From positions 2,232,001 through 2,296,000 of the forward strand of contig OZ316896.1 in assembly GCA_973895155.1 (NCBI GenBank): 64,000 bases of DNA, given 5' to 3'. Source of the DNA: Marsupella aquatica (taxonomy: Eukaryota; Marchantiophyta). This document shows positions 45,480 through 57,142 of the stretch, piece after piece (position 1 is the stretch's first letter; the number at the start of each line of letters is the position of its first letter). A program made the translations under genes and the position numbers. Under the pieces are notes generated by a model, which saw only the letters and a program-made list of their open reading frames with translations, searched no databases and had not been told where the DNA came from.

Positions 45480-46943
45480 ATGCCACTCCAGGCAGATGAT
45501 GAGGACTCTTCTGAAGAAGTAGGAGGAGGGTCCAACTCCATGGATTTGTATGACATGCTTCTGCTATGGGCGCATATGCAGGGTGGGCATTTGGACACAG
45601 ACATGGAGTCTATGTCTACCTTGGAGGCGCCCATAGCTGCAATCTTCGTCGTCCTCGTGGCAGCTTACTTCGGCTCATTCTGCTGTCCAGCAACCGGCGA
45701 TTGTAGCTGCGACGGCAGTATCGGCAGCAGCAGTACTGCGCAGACCACTAGCGATTCAGCAGCAGGAGCAAACCCTACAGTTAGGAAGCTCTGGAAAATT
45801 CCTCGGCGGTCCACATATTGGGACACAATGGTGGAAGGGCAGAGGATGTGGAATGCGGACGAGGGAGTGAGGGATTCACTTTGGCAAGCACAGTACCGAA
45901 TGTCATACCGGACATTCCAAGCTCTCACAGCTGAGCTCAGGCCTTTTATCGAGAGGTCCAGCAACACCGTCCGGGACCCGATAGAGTTGGACCGAGTGGT
46001 GGCAATGGTGCTGCACCGCCTTGCATCTGGCCTTCCTCCAAGCACCATCGCCACCTTATACAATGTTGGCCCCTCCACCGTGACCAAGTACACAAAGCAG
46101 ATCACAGAGATTCTGGCTTCCAGGGACAAGCTCTACTCCAAGTTCGTGAGCATTCCTTCCGGGGCGAGGCTGGCGAGCACAATTGCCAAGTTTCAAGACA
46201 TGACGGACATTCCAAATATATGTGGGGCCATCGATGGGACGCACATCAAGCTGTGGAGGAAGCCTCGGCTGCAAGATGTGCCGAAATTCTACTGGAACAA
46301 GTACTACAAGTTCTACAGTGTGCTTCTGCAAGGGGTGTGTGATGCTGACAGAGTGTTTTGGGACGTCTGTTGCAACGCTCCCGGAGGCCTCCACGACGAA
46401 GTGCACTGGAGGTCGAGCAGTCTGTGGTACCAGCTGAAGACCGAGAGCGTTCTGGAGCAGCCAATTGCTCTGGGGCATGGCCGGACGGTCCAGCCTGTTC
46501 TCGTGGGTGATGTGGACTATCCCCTTGCCCCTTTTTTGATAACCCCATTCCAGCAAGACTCCGGCGGCGTTCCCGCCGCCGCAGCAGCAGAGATGCAGGA
46601 CGATTTCGACGTTGCACTTAGAACGGCTCATTCTTGCGTGGAAAGCGCATTCGGAGTTCTGAAGAAAAGGTGGGGAATCCTGGCTAATTTGAACATTGGG
46701 CTGCAGTATGCTCCTCAGGTGGTGGTGGCCTGCTGTGTCCTCCACAATTTCTGTCAACTGGCTGGAGAAAAGGAGCCTGAAGACCACATTGACGTCCACC
46801 TCAACAATAACAGTAATAATTCTAGTGGACCCCTTCACCAATCTGTTCCTGAAAATTTGGCAGAAGGAATGGCTGGGAGAGCATGTAGAGAGGTCTTGTT
46901 CAGCGGGTGGGCGGAACGAAGAAGTGGATACAGGGGTTATTAG
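45480..46943 (+). CDS. PIF/Harbinger transposase (HARBI1-type nuclease), intact ORF
   Basis: A single 487-codon frame starts at ATG 45480 and ends at TAG 46941. It has a helix-turn-helix-like stretch (residues about 185-208, 'LPPSTIATLYNVGPSTV'), then the DDE nuclease: 'GAIDGTHIKL' (Asp252), 'LVGDVDYPLAPFLITPF' (Asp344) and 'SCVESAFGVLKKRWGIL' (Glu388), the standard PIF/Harbinger arrangement. Residues 51-69 ('PIAAIFVVLVAAYFGSF') form a hydrophobic segment unusual for a DNA-binding transposase. Unlike the other elements here it has no internal stop or frameshift. No terminal inverted repeats or 3-bp target duplication were found, and no Myb-like partner gene is in the window, so it may be a recently inserted copy or a domesticated HARBI1-like gene. 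Confidence 0.85.
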   Translation: MPLQADDEDSSEEVGGGSNSMDLYDMLLLWAHMQGGHLDTDMESMSTLEAPIAAIFVVLVAAYFGSFCCPATGDCSCDGSIGSSSTAQTTSDSAAGANPTVRKLWKIPRRSTYWDTMVEGQRMWNADEGVRDSLWQAQYRMSYRTFQALTAELRPFIERSSNTVRDPIELDRVVAMVLHRLASGLPPSTIATLYNVGPSTVTKYTKQITEILASRDKLYSKFVSIPSGARLASTIAKFQDMTDIPNICGAIDGTHIKLWRKPRLQDVPKFYWNKYYKFYSVLLQGVCDADRVFWDVCCNAPGGLHDEVHWRSSSLWYQLKTESVLEQPIALGHGRTVQPVLVGDVDYPLAPFLITPFQQDSGGVPAAAAAEMQDDFDVALRTAHSCVESAFGVLKKRWGILANLNIGLQYAPQVVVACCVLHNFCQLAGEKEPEDHIDVHLNNNSNNSSGPLHQSVPENLAEGMAGRACREVLFSGWAERRSGYRGY

Positions 46944-49900
46944 GCTGGCAAAGACGGCATCACCCGGACTTCTATCTGACCAGCTGAGCATCTCCTTTTG
47001 TTCGCTCTCCCCTCAGCTCAGCTCACAGCCAACCAACCAACCGGCCACTCATCTGGTCTCCCGCTGTCTCCAGAAATGGGCATTCTCATCCCATCATCGC
47101 TTTTGCAAGCAAGCGAACAATAGCCCTTTACACAGACACAACACAACCCAGTACGGTTGCCTTCGCTGTGCCTGCCCAGGGAGTGACCTCTTGACAACGT
47201 ACGAGTGATTATGGATGAGCTGCACGGGGCAGAATGGAGGGTGGTCATGTTAGCCCGCTTGGAAACGAGATTAAGCTCATGAGATACCGACCAAAACGGA
47301 ACGTCAACTTTCCAGCTACAGGAATTGTTCGCTGTCATGCGCTTTCCATGGAGGACTGTTCAGTGAGGCTGAGGAGCACTTTTCTGACCGTCTCAAGTTT
47401 CTCCGTACTTCAGTTCCTGTATTGTTGAGACTCATGGTGGGCGGGGGGACCCTAGGCAATCCATGGCTGCTTGAATCCTGTTACTAGTAAATGCACTGGG
47501 TTTTGCACAACCTGCCCGGGATACGAGGAGATGAGCGTGGTGAAGCCGAAGAGAGTATCGTGCGTGAGAGCCAAGCAGGACTGATTTGCAGAACTCAATG
47601 CCCAGCTTCTTTCTGGAAGGTTTCCGAGGATGTCACCACTCTTTAGCAAAGAAATGGTACGAATGGAAAGGACAGTTCGTATCTGTAGCGTTCAATTACG
47701 GCTAGCATTGCATATGACCGGATTAAATTGTGTCCAGAAACATTAATTGCTTCTGGGGCTTTGCCTTCTTTAGTCTCTGGGAACCAAAGGTGGCTAACGG
47801 GTAAGTTTGGTTCCAGTAACAATTGTTCTTCACTGTCTTGCACTTCAGCAAAATTGTGGCCTTACGACCTTATTTGAAGTATACAGCCTAAATCTTAGCG
47901 CAATCATTCCAGGCATGATAAGTGAGATGGAGGGGTATTTCTTACTTGCTTGTTTCAACTGTTCGTACTAGTGGGTCCCTGTTCGTGATTGCTTATGATT
48001 TTACGTTCTAACGTTTGACAGCTGGTTATTCTGCAGGGACCTTTGAGGTAATAATGAATACATGATCACACAGATCATTCCATGGCGGTTGAAGGTGCTT
48101 TTTGGAATGAAACGAAAAATAACTGATGGAGGTCATTTCCGTAGTGTCCCATGTTCCTTGTAGGAACAGTCTGTGCAAGTTTGATGACGGCTACCCTTGA
48201 ATTTCGCCCGAGTCTCGTAAAATATGCGCAAGTCATGTGGCACATGCAAATCATACAGTGACAGGTATGCCCACCTTCGGCTGGATTTGGCCTGCTTCTA
48301 ATTCTGTTGAGCAGTGGGGCTACTGTTAAGGGCAGCTGAGCTCTGTAACATACCCGTTCCATTGGGGCCTATGAAAAGCTTTTCAAAAGTCATGGGCAAC
48401 ATGCTTGTCTTACTGCTCTCTCCATAATTGAGTTCAATAGGGTAGTCTGTTTTGCAACTATATATTCTCCGGAACGAAGCTCACGCCATGGTTGAGTGAG
48501 CTCGACTGCAAAGGATGACAAGTTTGAATCATGTGTTGAATAGTGAATCAATGTGCCGTGTAACGTCACCTTTAGCTTCTGTGTATATCTGAATAACCTC
48601 GCACATTCCGTGGAGGTAAATCTGCAGAGTGCCCCCGAAATTTAATTTTTTGTATATCTATGAACACGGCTTTGAGAAGCCTGTTCGGACATTTAATCAC
48701 GTTGTATCTTGAAATACCCACCTGTGCTGATAGAACTGGCTCTATTAAAGTTTGTGGGGGGTTGAATAAATGGTGGATATAGGAACTTGGTGGAATCAAG
48801 GTGATTTTTAGAATATGTCGCTGCTCTTTTCGCAGACCTGTAGTGCCATTTCTCTTGACCAACTTAAAACAGCCTTGGACAGCATGTACTTGGTGCTAAT
48901 AATTTGAGTCCAACACACTAGCTTCTGTGCACGAAGACAAAAACTGTTTGCAATCGAACCGAAGGAAAAGATGGTAATTTTTACAAGGAAAGCAGAACTT
49001 TGAACACAGCGCTTTTTGTAGCGTTCTTCCCAATTATTTCTTCTGATGCGCTTCTCGATTGTTGGCCTCAGGACATCAACAATTTATTGATGTGTGCACA
49101 ATCGAGTGCCCATTTGGTGCATATCATTTGTACAATTTATGATCATCAATGGCGACAGAAGCTAGCTCGCTACTACTCAGCCGTACTTGATAGAGGGAAG
49201 GTGTCCGTTAGCCTGGTGCAAATCACCTTCACTGGTGATTCCTACCTCCACATTGCCAGCTGCATTCAAGACGCCTTGGACAGTCAGGCTGCCCTCCTCC
49301 CTTTTAGCTATAGCATCCACCACCATCCGCAACCGTTGCCCTTCTCACTCTGGTCCTTCATCTCCATCGTCTTTATATGCGTATATGGAAGGAAGTGTAC
49401 CCAACGAAAGGACAACGGGAGGAGTCGCCATAGCATTCTGGTTGGGATATGCCCTCACCAGCCTCTGCGGAAGCATACCGGTGTTGTGTTGACTGGTTTA
49501 AGTAAATTTCGTCATGGAACGTGTATTCTAGTCGGACTCGAAGTTTGACAGGCAAACCCCTTCAAAACCAAAGCATCCAAAATTGCCTTAAGATTGCGCA
49601 CTTTGTGACGACTGGTATAGCTTGAGAAGAATACCTTTAAGTAAAATAGTCCGTTAGCCTATTCGAAGACGGCTGCGCTTACTTCTAAGAGAATGCTGTA
49701 AACAAAGAAGTCATTGAAGAAGCTGTGCTGCCCTGGATTGAAGGGAAAAATGCTCCCAACGAATCTGTAAACGACAGAAAGCAAAATGATGGTAGTTAAG
49801 AAGAAAGCGTTGACTCCGGACCTACAAGACTTTCTAGGAACAATCACCAAGCTCCAACGGGAATCGGTCCGAAGGGCAAAGCTATCCATCACAGTTTACA

Positions 49901-52189
49901 AAGTAAAACTTGCTACCCAGTAGTCTTATATTATTCCTAGCAAGGCTTTGATAAAATCCAAAGATCTACAATCACAACTTAGACATGAGGACTTCTAGGT
50001 GCTCGAGAGACCCAATCACGTGAATGCTGCTGGTACATTGAAAAGAGAACCCGAAGAACGCTGGTAGTAAATGATTCCCTCGTTGGCTGTGTATTCTATT
50101 CACCAGGGCTAGAGCTTGTTATTGAGAAAAACTTTGGTTTTGAGGTATTCAACCTGACCGCAGCAGTGCTAAAATTATAAAGTGAAACGAAAGATCGCTG
50201 GACATGTCAACGCAAAGACTATACCCATTGAAAGCAGCATGACCTTAAAAGGCCCGAGAGGGAATTCATTCCAAGTGCCCCGATCAGTGGGAAAATTGTA
50301 CATTGAAAAAGGTCGACAAACTCACAAACTTGCATGTCGTTCATGCGAAACTCGTCGTTGGTACAGAAGCAGCAGGAACGGTCAGTTGGGTTTCTCCAGG
50401 GCTGGCGGGGCGAGAGGATGTGGTCGCGCGTCCTAACAGTCTTTCCGATAAGCTCTATTGGAAACCCCATCACTATCTGCCGCTCACTCACATGACCATT
50501 GTGTTCCGCTGGCTGCTTTTTCTCCTCATCCTTCTCACCCTTGGAGAACGGCTCCTCTCTCTGCAAAACGAAGTTCTCTTTGTCTTCCATCATTCTCCTG
50601 CTCTCTACACGACCAGATCGACTGACACCAATGATGTCTGATCACTCGCAGTAACTGACCAGTCTGGAAGCTAGGCTCTCCCTGGTTCATCTGAAATTGA
50701 GCTGAGGGTTGAGCCCGATCGACCTGCGGATCATCTGAAATCTTGAGAAGTCCCTCAGTGACTCAGCATCTAGAGGTGTCATGAAAACAGCAGAAGAAAA
50801 GAGTACGCTACGTACTGGACTTAGCATTGTGACGTATCAACTTCATAATTCATTCGTTATGTACGTGGAGATTGCATAGAACTTGGACTCTGGTAGCAGT
50901 ATGCCGTTACCATCAAGGAAGTCTGAAGTCTGGAGTCTGGACTATCTGAATAGACTGTTCAGAGCTGTTTGTGGAGTTAGCGAAATTATGTACTAAAACT
51001 ATCCGGGGAATTGTCCTGTTCAGAAAAGCAATATCATGTTGTTAGCTTTATCAAGTACCGCGAGAAATGTCCGGAGAATTGTTCTGTTCACAGAAGCAAT
51101 ATCAGTCACGTTCCGTCTGATCCCTCAAGGGGGAATGAGTGGATTGCTGGCGTTCCATATGAGACTGGTTTTTGCGTCTCCGAGGCGTGAGTCGTGGCTT
51201 GAAATTTTACGAGACCACTTTCATGCATCTCGCGAATGACCGTGTGTTTTAAATGCCAGCTTTATTGACAAGTGAAATGGAATAGAAGTACTGTTCCGTT
51301 GCTTTTGATTGCTTAATAATGAAAAATGAGCAGGTGGCTATTGCAGTTTTCGATCTGGCTGTCTCGGAGGCGTGACCCGTGGCTTGAACATAGGATGACA
51401 AGGCCTGCGTCACGCGAGCCAGCAAGGAAACATCATCGTCGACGAGGTGTAATTCTACTGTACTCCATGAACAACACAACAGCTTCTTCTCGTCTTCTTC
51501 TTTCAGCATCATCTTCTTTCTGAAACCAAAATTATCACAACAGAAGGAGAAATACCATCCTTTCTTCTCTGAGCTCGGAAATCGAAGGAAGATTTACCCA
51601 TAGGCATAGGATCATCTTTGGAGAATGCTCGAAAGAAGATTCACCCATCACTGTTACACGATCATCTTCGGATCATGCTGTCTATACTATATATGGGCGC
51701 GATTATCTTGGAGCACGTAAGACTGCACACTGTAGGCACGATCATCGTTGGATGTACACTTCTGGGCACGATCACCTTTGGATCATCTTTCAGCTCAAGA
51801 GACGGGACAGCACCCAAGGATCTTCATATTCTAGGCCAAGACGATCTGGTAATTGGCCAGAGCTCACGTAGCGGGCATCTGGAAGCCTTGATGGAAGAGC
51901 ATAAATTCGTCTTGCAATGTTTTCCGTGGAGCCCATTGATAGGCGCAAGTGGGGTGCAAGAATGGTGTCTTTAGAAAAACAGGGAGGGCCGGTTTGAGCT
52001 GATGGGCGGGCAAGTTTACTTCTTGCCCACACCTCAATTCGTCACATTAATGTTTTAAAAGGGGCAAATTGACACATGTTCCTCTTTAATGCCCAGCCGG
52101 TCCCAAATTCTCCCAAACCCCTGCCCGGCCCGGTCCCAGACTCCCTCATCTAGCGAGCCGGTCCCCCAGTTTGGGGCGGGGCGGGGCCA
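46944..52189. other. Large region with no recognised gene
   Basis: Open frames (e.g. 49000-49548 plus, 50219-50593 minus) have no motif I can name. The minus frame from 50593 starts with a charged stretch ('MMEDKENFVLQREEPF') and could be an exon of an unknown gene. 51606-51790 contains about five degenerate copies of 'ggcacgatcatctttgga' at 40-45 bp spacing. Confidence 0.4.
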
Positions 52190-52335
52190 GGGCTTAGGGT
52201 TTGCGTTCGGGGTCAGAGCCAGGTCAGGTCAGGTCAGGGTTGGGTCAGGTTGGGGCAGGGTTGGGACCAGGTCAGGGACGGGCTGGGTTGGGGAGGGATG
52301 GGGTTGGGGTGGGGTGAGGTCAGGACCGGGCGGTC
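52190..52335. repeat. G-rich low-complexity tract
   Basis: Repeated 'ggtcag' and 'ggttggg' units make the plus strand almost devoid of isolated pyrimidines, with many GGG/GGGG runs. This strand could form G-quadruplexes. Open frames across it are composition artefacts. Confidence 0.8.
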
Positions 52336-52483
52336 AGGAAAAGTGTGATGGATGACGGGGTCCAGGCCCCTCATTTGCCCGTCAAGGCTGGGGTGTGAGA
52401 ACTTGTCAAAATCCTCAGCCAAAGCAAAACTGAAGGTGATTTGACATACTTGATGACCTGAGTGATTTGTCCCTTAATTTGGG

Positions 52484-53021
52484 TTTTTTGCTAACCTACC
52501 CCCCAAACTGATCATTATTACAAACCTGCCTCCAAAACTGAAATATTTAGTACTGACCCCCAAATGTTGACCAGGCTGTGTTCTTATTGGCTGTCAAGTA
52601 ACCAACTTCACCTGCATCAACTTTCACACAGTCTGTAGCCTTGTTGGGGACTAAGGTGCAGCCACGTCCATTATCTATTGGGCCAAAAAAGCAACGCAAC
52701 CATTGGGGCCTGAAGTGCAGCGCAACCATCAGGGCCCCACTTGAACCCAACTCCTACCAGAGCCCAAGTCACAGCCCTGGTTTTCTTTGGGGAAACAGCA
52801 CCATAATGTTGGCATTTTTTTGAACTGTACCTAAGAGTTCAGGGCCAAACATTACAATCATGTGAAGGGCAGGCAATGGGACAGAGGGATTGTGGTGACT
52901 ATGGTTGCTCGACAGCCAATGGGAACTCAGTAGTTGAATTAAAAGTAACAGGAAAAAGTTTTGGGAACAGGTTTGTAATAACCATAAGTTTGGGAGATAG
53001 TTTAGTAAAAAGCTGTTGTCG
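52484..53021. mobile_element. Foldback/TIR element with long terminal inverted repeats
   Basis: The left arm begins 'ttttttgctaacctaccccc' and the right arm, reverse-complemented, 'gctttttactaaactatctc'. The similarity continues inward for more than 100 bp and includes 'attacaaacctg', 'aactactg' and 'cattggctgtc'. The interior matches the copy at 38949-39434 in inverted orientation. With ~540 bp and no ORF it is a non-autonomous DNA element (MITE or foldback type). Target duplications are not clear. Confidence 0.75.
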
Positions 53022-53199
53022 ACCCTTTATATTTTCCAGGGTTTGGGGGCATTATGGGCTCTCTAGGAGTATTCACCTCTACTTTTACTAATGTTAGAAA
53101 AATAGTAACATCTCATAGCCTTTAGTGTAGTACGGTCCAGCCTGTTTCCCGGGCCTTATCGGCAAAAATACCTTCTCAAAACTCAAGCCATATCTATCA

Positions 53200-53350
53200 T
53201 TTTTGGGGGTATCATAGTTTTTCAGGGTGTTACCTTGTTCAGGACCCGACATTTTTTGGGGCATCATAGTTTCTAGGGTGTTACCTTGTTTGGGAGCCTA
53301 CCTTTTTTAGGGGTATCATAGTTTTTCCGGGTGTTACAGACCTTGTTCAG
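53200..53350. repeat. Tandem repeat, 3 x ~51 bp
   Basis: Units starting at about 53200, 53252 and 53303 contain 'ttttgggggtatcatagttt' variants followed by 'gggtgttaccttgtt'. They lie just beyond the 3' end of the gypsy coding region and could be part of its long terminal repeat, but no second LTR exists here for comparison. Confidence 0.75.
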
Positions 53351-53594
53351 GGTATGACTCAGGTTCCTTTGTCATATTGCTGTCGTGACATATAGTATCG
53401 TAGCCATAGTGTATCAAAAACATACAAGTCGCCGGCAAGGCATATGTGCAAGCTGCTAGCAACCAACATGCATAGAAAAGTCCAATCACATTCACAAGTG
53501 CCAAGAAAAAGCAAATGAAGTGGTATGTACGTAGTGGAGGTGTAAACCTCTGTACCCCCCCCAGACCACAGCCAAAAGGAGGGCTGAAGAAAAT

Positions 53595-54665
53595 TCAGGT
53601 AGCACGTGGAGCACAGGAAGGGCAAAACCATAACCCTTCTGGCACCTGGGTAAGTTTAGGCCGAAGGCAGAAAAGATGGTACCCTCCATTGCAATTGTCA
53701 CACAGCAGCATCTGGTCAGCATCATCAATTCGCAAACACACTTTGCAAGGGTAGTCCACAGGTGGAATCCAAGTAGAAGTCACAATGGTGGGATCCAGGT
53801 TAGGCAGATGACAAGGGGCGCAATTTTTGGCATTGTCAGCAATTGTGCGCCCATCTGCCCCTTGTAACTCTAGCACTCCAGACGGTCGAATAGCTTTAAC
53901 CCTGAGAATAGTACGACTGGTAGAGGTGTCCAGGGTGTCGTTAGCTTGCCGCTGCAAGTACACAAAATCTCCCACTTCAAACTTCCTGACCTTGGGCTGA
54001 AAAGTGCCCCCTCGTGTGTGTGCATAACGCAGTGTGTCCCTGTGCTGTGCGATGGCCAAATTCTCCATGGCCATGGGCATAACCCTCCTGAATAGGGCAG
54101 CCCTCTCAGAGATCACATCAGACCAAGTCACAGCTGAATCCAAGTCTACCACCTGAAGCATGTGAGCAGCAATAGCAGAAGGTGGAACTGGGTGACGACC
54201 GAACAACAAGAAGTAGGGAGAAAAGTTAGACAGTGATGCATGTCTGGACATCCTATACCCCATGGCAATGTAGAGTAAGGCCAGGTCCCAATCCTTCTTG
54301 TTTTTGGTGAGGCAAATCTTCCGGAGACCCTTCTTGCATGTCTAAACCATGCGCTCTGCCAAGCCATCTGCCTGTGGGTGATCTTGTGATGTCCGGCGAT
54401 GATCTATGAGGGCCTGATCAAGCAGCTCCTGGAACTCTCCTCTAAACTCTGAGCCCTGGTCAGTGAGACATTCTGCACAAGCTCCAAAGCGGCTGAGAAC
54501 TTGTTGCAGGAATGCCTGGCTGGTGCTACGGGAGGTCTTATCCGGCAATGCCACAAGTTCTATCCACTTGGAGAAATGCTCTATCATGATCATGATGTAG
54601 AGATTACCCCGAGACATGAGGGGTAATTCTCCAGCCAAATCACATGACCAGCAATAAAACATGCC
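53595..54665 (-). pseudogene. gypsy integrase core and C-terminal PHD finger
   Basis: In the same frame as the RNase H segment. The integrase core has 'IMIMIEHFSKWIEL', 'LTDQGSEFRGEFQELL' and 'HPQADGLAERMV'; the TAG at 54342 sits where the family usually has Gln (V-Q-T). Then come 'MGYRMSRHASLSNFSPYFLL' and a basic 'GDFVYLQRQAND' segment of the integrase C-terminus. The last 51 codons (53595-53750) form a PHD finger: 'CKVC', 'MLLCDNCNGGYHLFC' and 'GLWFCPSC', i.e. C4HC3. PHD fingers often read histone H3 tails, so this may have replaced the chromodomain used by chromoviruses for target choice (inference). Confidence 0.87.
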
Positions 54666-57142
54666 CTAAATAGGGAGTGGATGAAGTATGGGTTGCTGAG
54701 ATGTGAAAGAAGTCCTCACCCTATCACACTGTTCACACCGGGCAATAACATCTCGAACCTGGCCATGCATGCCTCTCCAATGATAATGAGGGACCAAAAG
54801 GCTGTAAGTCCTCTTAACGCCAAAATGACCAAGCTCAGAATGTACCTTACGGATAAGGCCAACCCTCTCATGAATGGGTGGAACCACCACTTCCCTGTCT
54901 GGCAAGCAGCGCACGAGATGATTTCCCTTCCACAAGTAACGCTTGGACCTTTGCTGAATTCGGTCTCTCTGGGTTGCAGTAACATGTATGGGGTACTCCC
55001 CATGCTGCGAAAATCTCATAGTGTCGTTGTCCTCCCATATGTCCACCACAGGTTGGTCAACAACGTAGCATGGCAGCAAAGCAAGATAGGTAGATGCATG
55101 AAATGTAGGCAGGATGGAAACCTGGTCAAAATCCTGCCGTGCATCTGAGGAATCATCAGAGGCAATCAAAGGGCTGTGGGACATAGTGTCAGCATTTTGA
55201 TGTGTCACACCAGGCCTATGAATTACCTCAAAATCATACTCCTGGAGTATGAGCGCCCAACGAGCAAGCTTGCCAGTAAGCTTGTCATTGGTCATCAACC
55301 ACTTCAAGGGCTGGTGGTCGGTGTAGAGAACAAACCTGGTCCCATAGAGGTAGGGCCTGTAATGTATGACAGCCCACACAACAGCAAGGCATTCACCCTC
55401 ATAAGAAGAATAATGACTCTCTGCCTGATTATTGCTCCTAGATGCATAGGCAATGACGTACTCTTTACCTTCCTCATCATGCTGGCCCAGAATGGCATCA
55501 ATCCCAAGGGCACTCCAATCTGTGTGTAACATAGAGACCTTGCTGAAATCAGGTCTTCTCAGCACTGGGTATTCTGAGAGCTTCTCCTTCAAGTGGCAAA
55601 TGTTGCCTTAGCATCTGTACTCCATGTCCAAGTCACATTCTTTTTCAACAAAGCATACAATGGGTGTGCAATGGTACTGAAATCTTTGATGTAGATCCGG
55701 TAGTAATTGTACAACCCAATAAAACTCCTCAAAGTGTGAACATCGGTAGGAGTGGGCATTTCCAAGATGGATACCACCTTGGCCCAGTGAGCCATGGTTC
55801 CATTGGAAGAATGCGGTGCCCAAGGTATACTTCTGATCTGACAGCAAATTCACACTTCTTGGGGTGTATCTTTAGGTTCACCTTCTTAAGTCTCATGAAT
55901 AGCTCCTCAAGGTCAAGTAGAATGATGCTGGTCAAATCCTTTGCTGTGGACCAACACATCATCAATGTAGCATTTCATAAACTCAGCACCTTGAAGAACC
56001 TAGTCCATGACTCTTTGAAAGAATATGGGCACATTCTTCAAGCCAAATGGCATCATCAACCACTCCCATAGTTGGTTACTACCATGGAAAGTTGTTTTCT
56101 TGCGATCCTTTGCAAGCAGCAAAATCTGGTTGAAGCCTTGCCTTAGATCCACAAGAGTGAAGATGTCTGAGTCTCCAATGCTGTCAAATAACTCCTCTGG
56201 CCGCGGCATGGGGTACCTATCCTGGGGTGTGACCAGGTTCAATGGCCTGTAGTCCCCACACATGCGCTTCTCTATCCACAATCCACTGGAATCCTTCTTT
56301 GCTGGCATCATTGTAGCTACTGCAAAATCTGATGTAGATGGTTGAATAAGACCAGCTTCATATAACTCTTGGCACCTCTCATCCACCAGCTGCCACTCAT
56401 GCTTACTCAAACGATGTCTCCGCCTGAAGATAGGTGTTTCATCAGCCAACTCAATGGAGAACTGCATAGTCGTGCACTTACCCAAGTCCTTCATAGAGAA
56501 AGCAAACACGTTCTCATGCTTGAGGAGCAAATTCAGCAACTGGTCCTTCTGTCTTTTACTCAAGTGGTTGCCCATGATGAATGTGTAGTTGGCAACACTA
56601 GGAATAGGACCTGATGTACTCATGCTTGAAGAGCTAGAAGTGCCAGCCTCTCCACTGTCCAAGCTGCTAGCATGCTGCTGATAAGGTGATGAGGCCTCTC
56701 CAAGGCCTGTTGTACCTGCTGATCTGGGTTGGTCCACACCATGAAACTCAGAAATATTGTCAGCCACGTTACAAGGGACCTCCTCCCTCCCAACACTTGG
56801 ACTGAAGCGGTGAGTGTTGAATAGAGGTAAGTGCACCTGGTCTGGATGCCATGTAGCAGCACCATGGAGTGGTAGAGCTGGAACTCCTGATGTTGGATGA
56901 ATGTACATCTGAAAAAGAATGCAAGTGACCAGAAGCCAAGTGAGAGCATTGAGATCCATTACCCTGCCAAGTAAAGCATTCCTGGCCAGCCTGGTGATGT
57001 GGGTGTGGCCTGTAGTACCGGATTGGAAGCCCATAGCCCGTTCTCTCTCCTCAGGACTAGGTTCATCCCATGTACCGGTAGAATGTCGGTAAACCAGGCC
57101 AGGACCATCACCCTGAAAAGCATGTGCACCTGGAAAGGACAC
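54666..57142 (-). pseudogene. gypsy reverse transcriptase and RNase H
   Basis: Reverse transcriptase: 'MCGDYRPLNLVTPQDRYP', 'TLVDLRQGFNQILL', 'MMPFGLKNVPIFFQRVMD', then TAG (56000) and, in the same frame, 'YIDD' (55958-55969), the catalytic box. After a frame change, 'MRLKKVNLKIHPKKCEF' and 'YLGH'; after another, 'LRSFIGLYNYYRIYI'. RNase H: 'LHTDWSALGIDAILGQ' (Asp), 'SYEGECLAVVWAV' (Glu) and 'LYTDHQPLKWL' (Asp). The HHCC integrase zinc finger ('HSELGHFG', 'CEQCDR') closes this frame before the TAG at 54666. Confidence 0.88.

Noticed and set aside
49000-49548. 182-codon plus-strand frame
   Set aside because: No domain, overlapping frames of similar length in other phases, and no promoter or splice support.
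53200-53594. 3' LTR of the gypsy element
   Set aside because: Plausible by position, but no second LTR is present and no clear TG...CA ends could be set, so it is not called.
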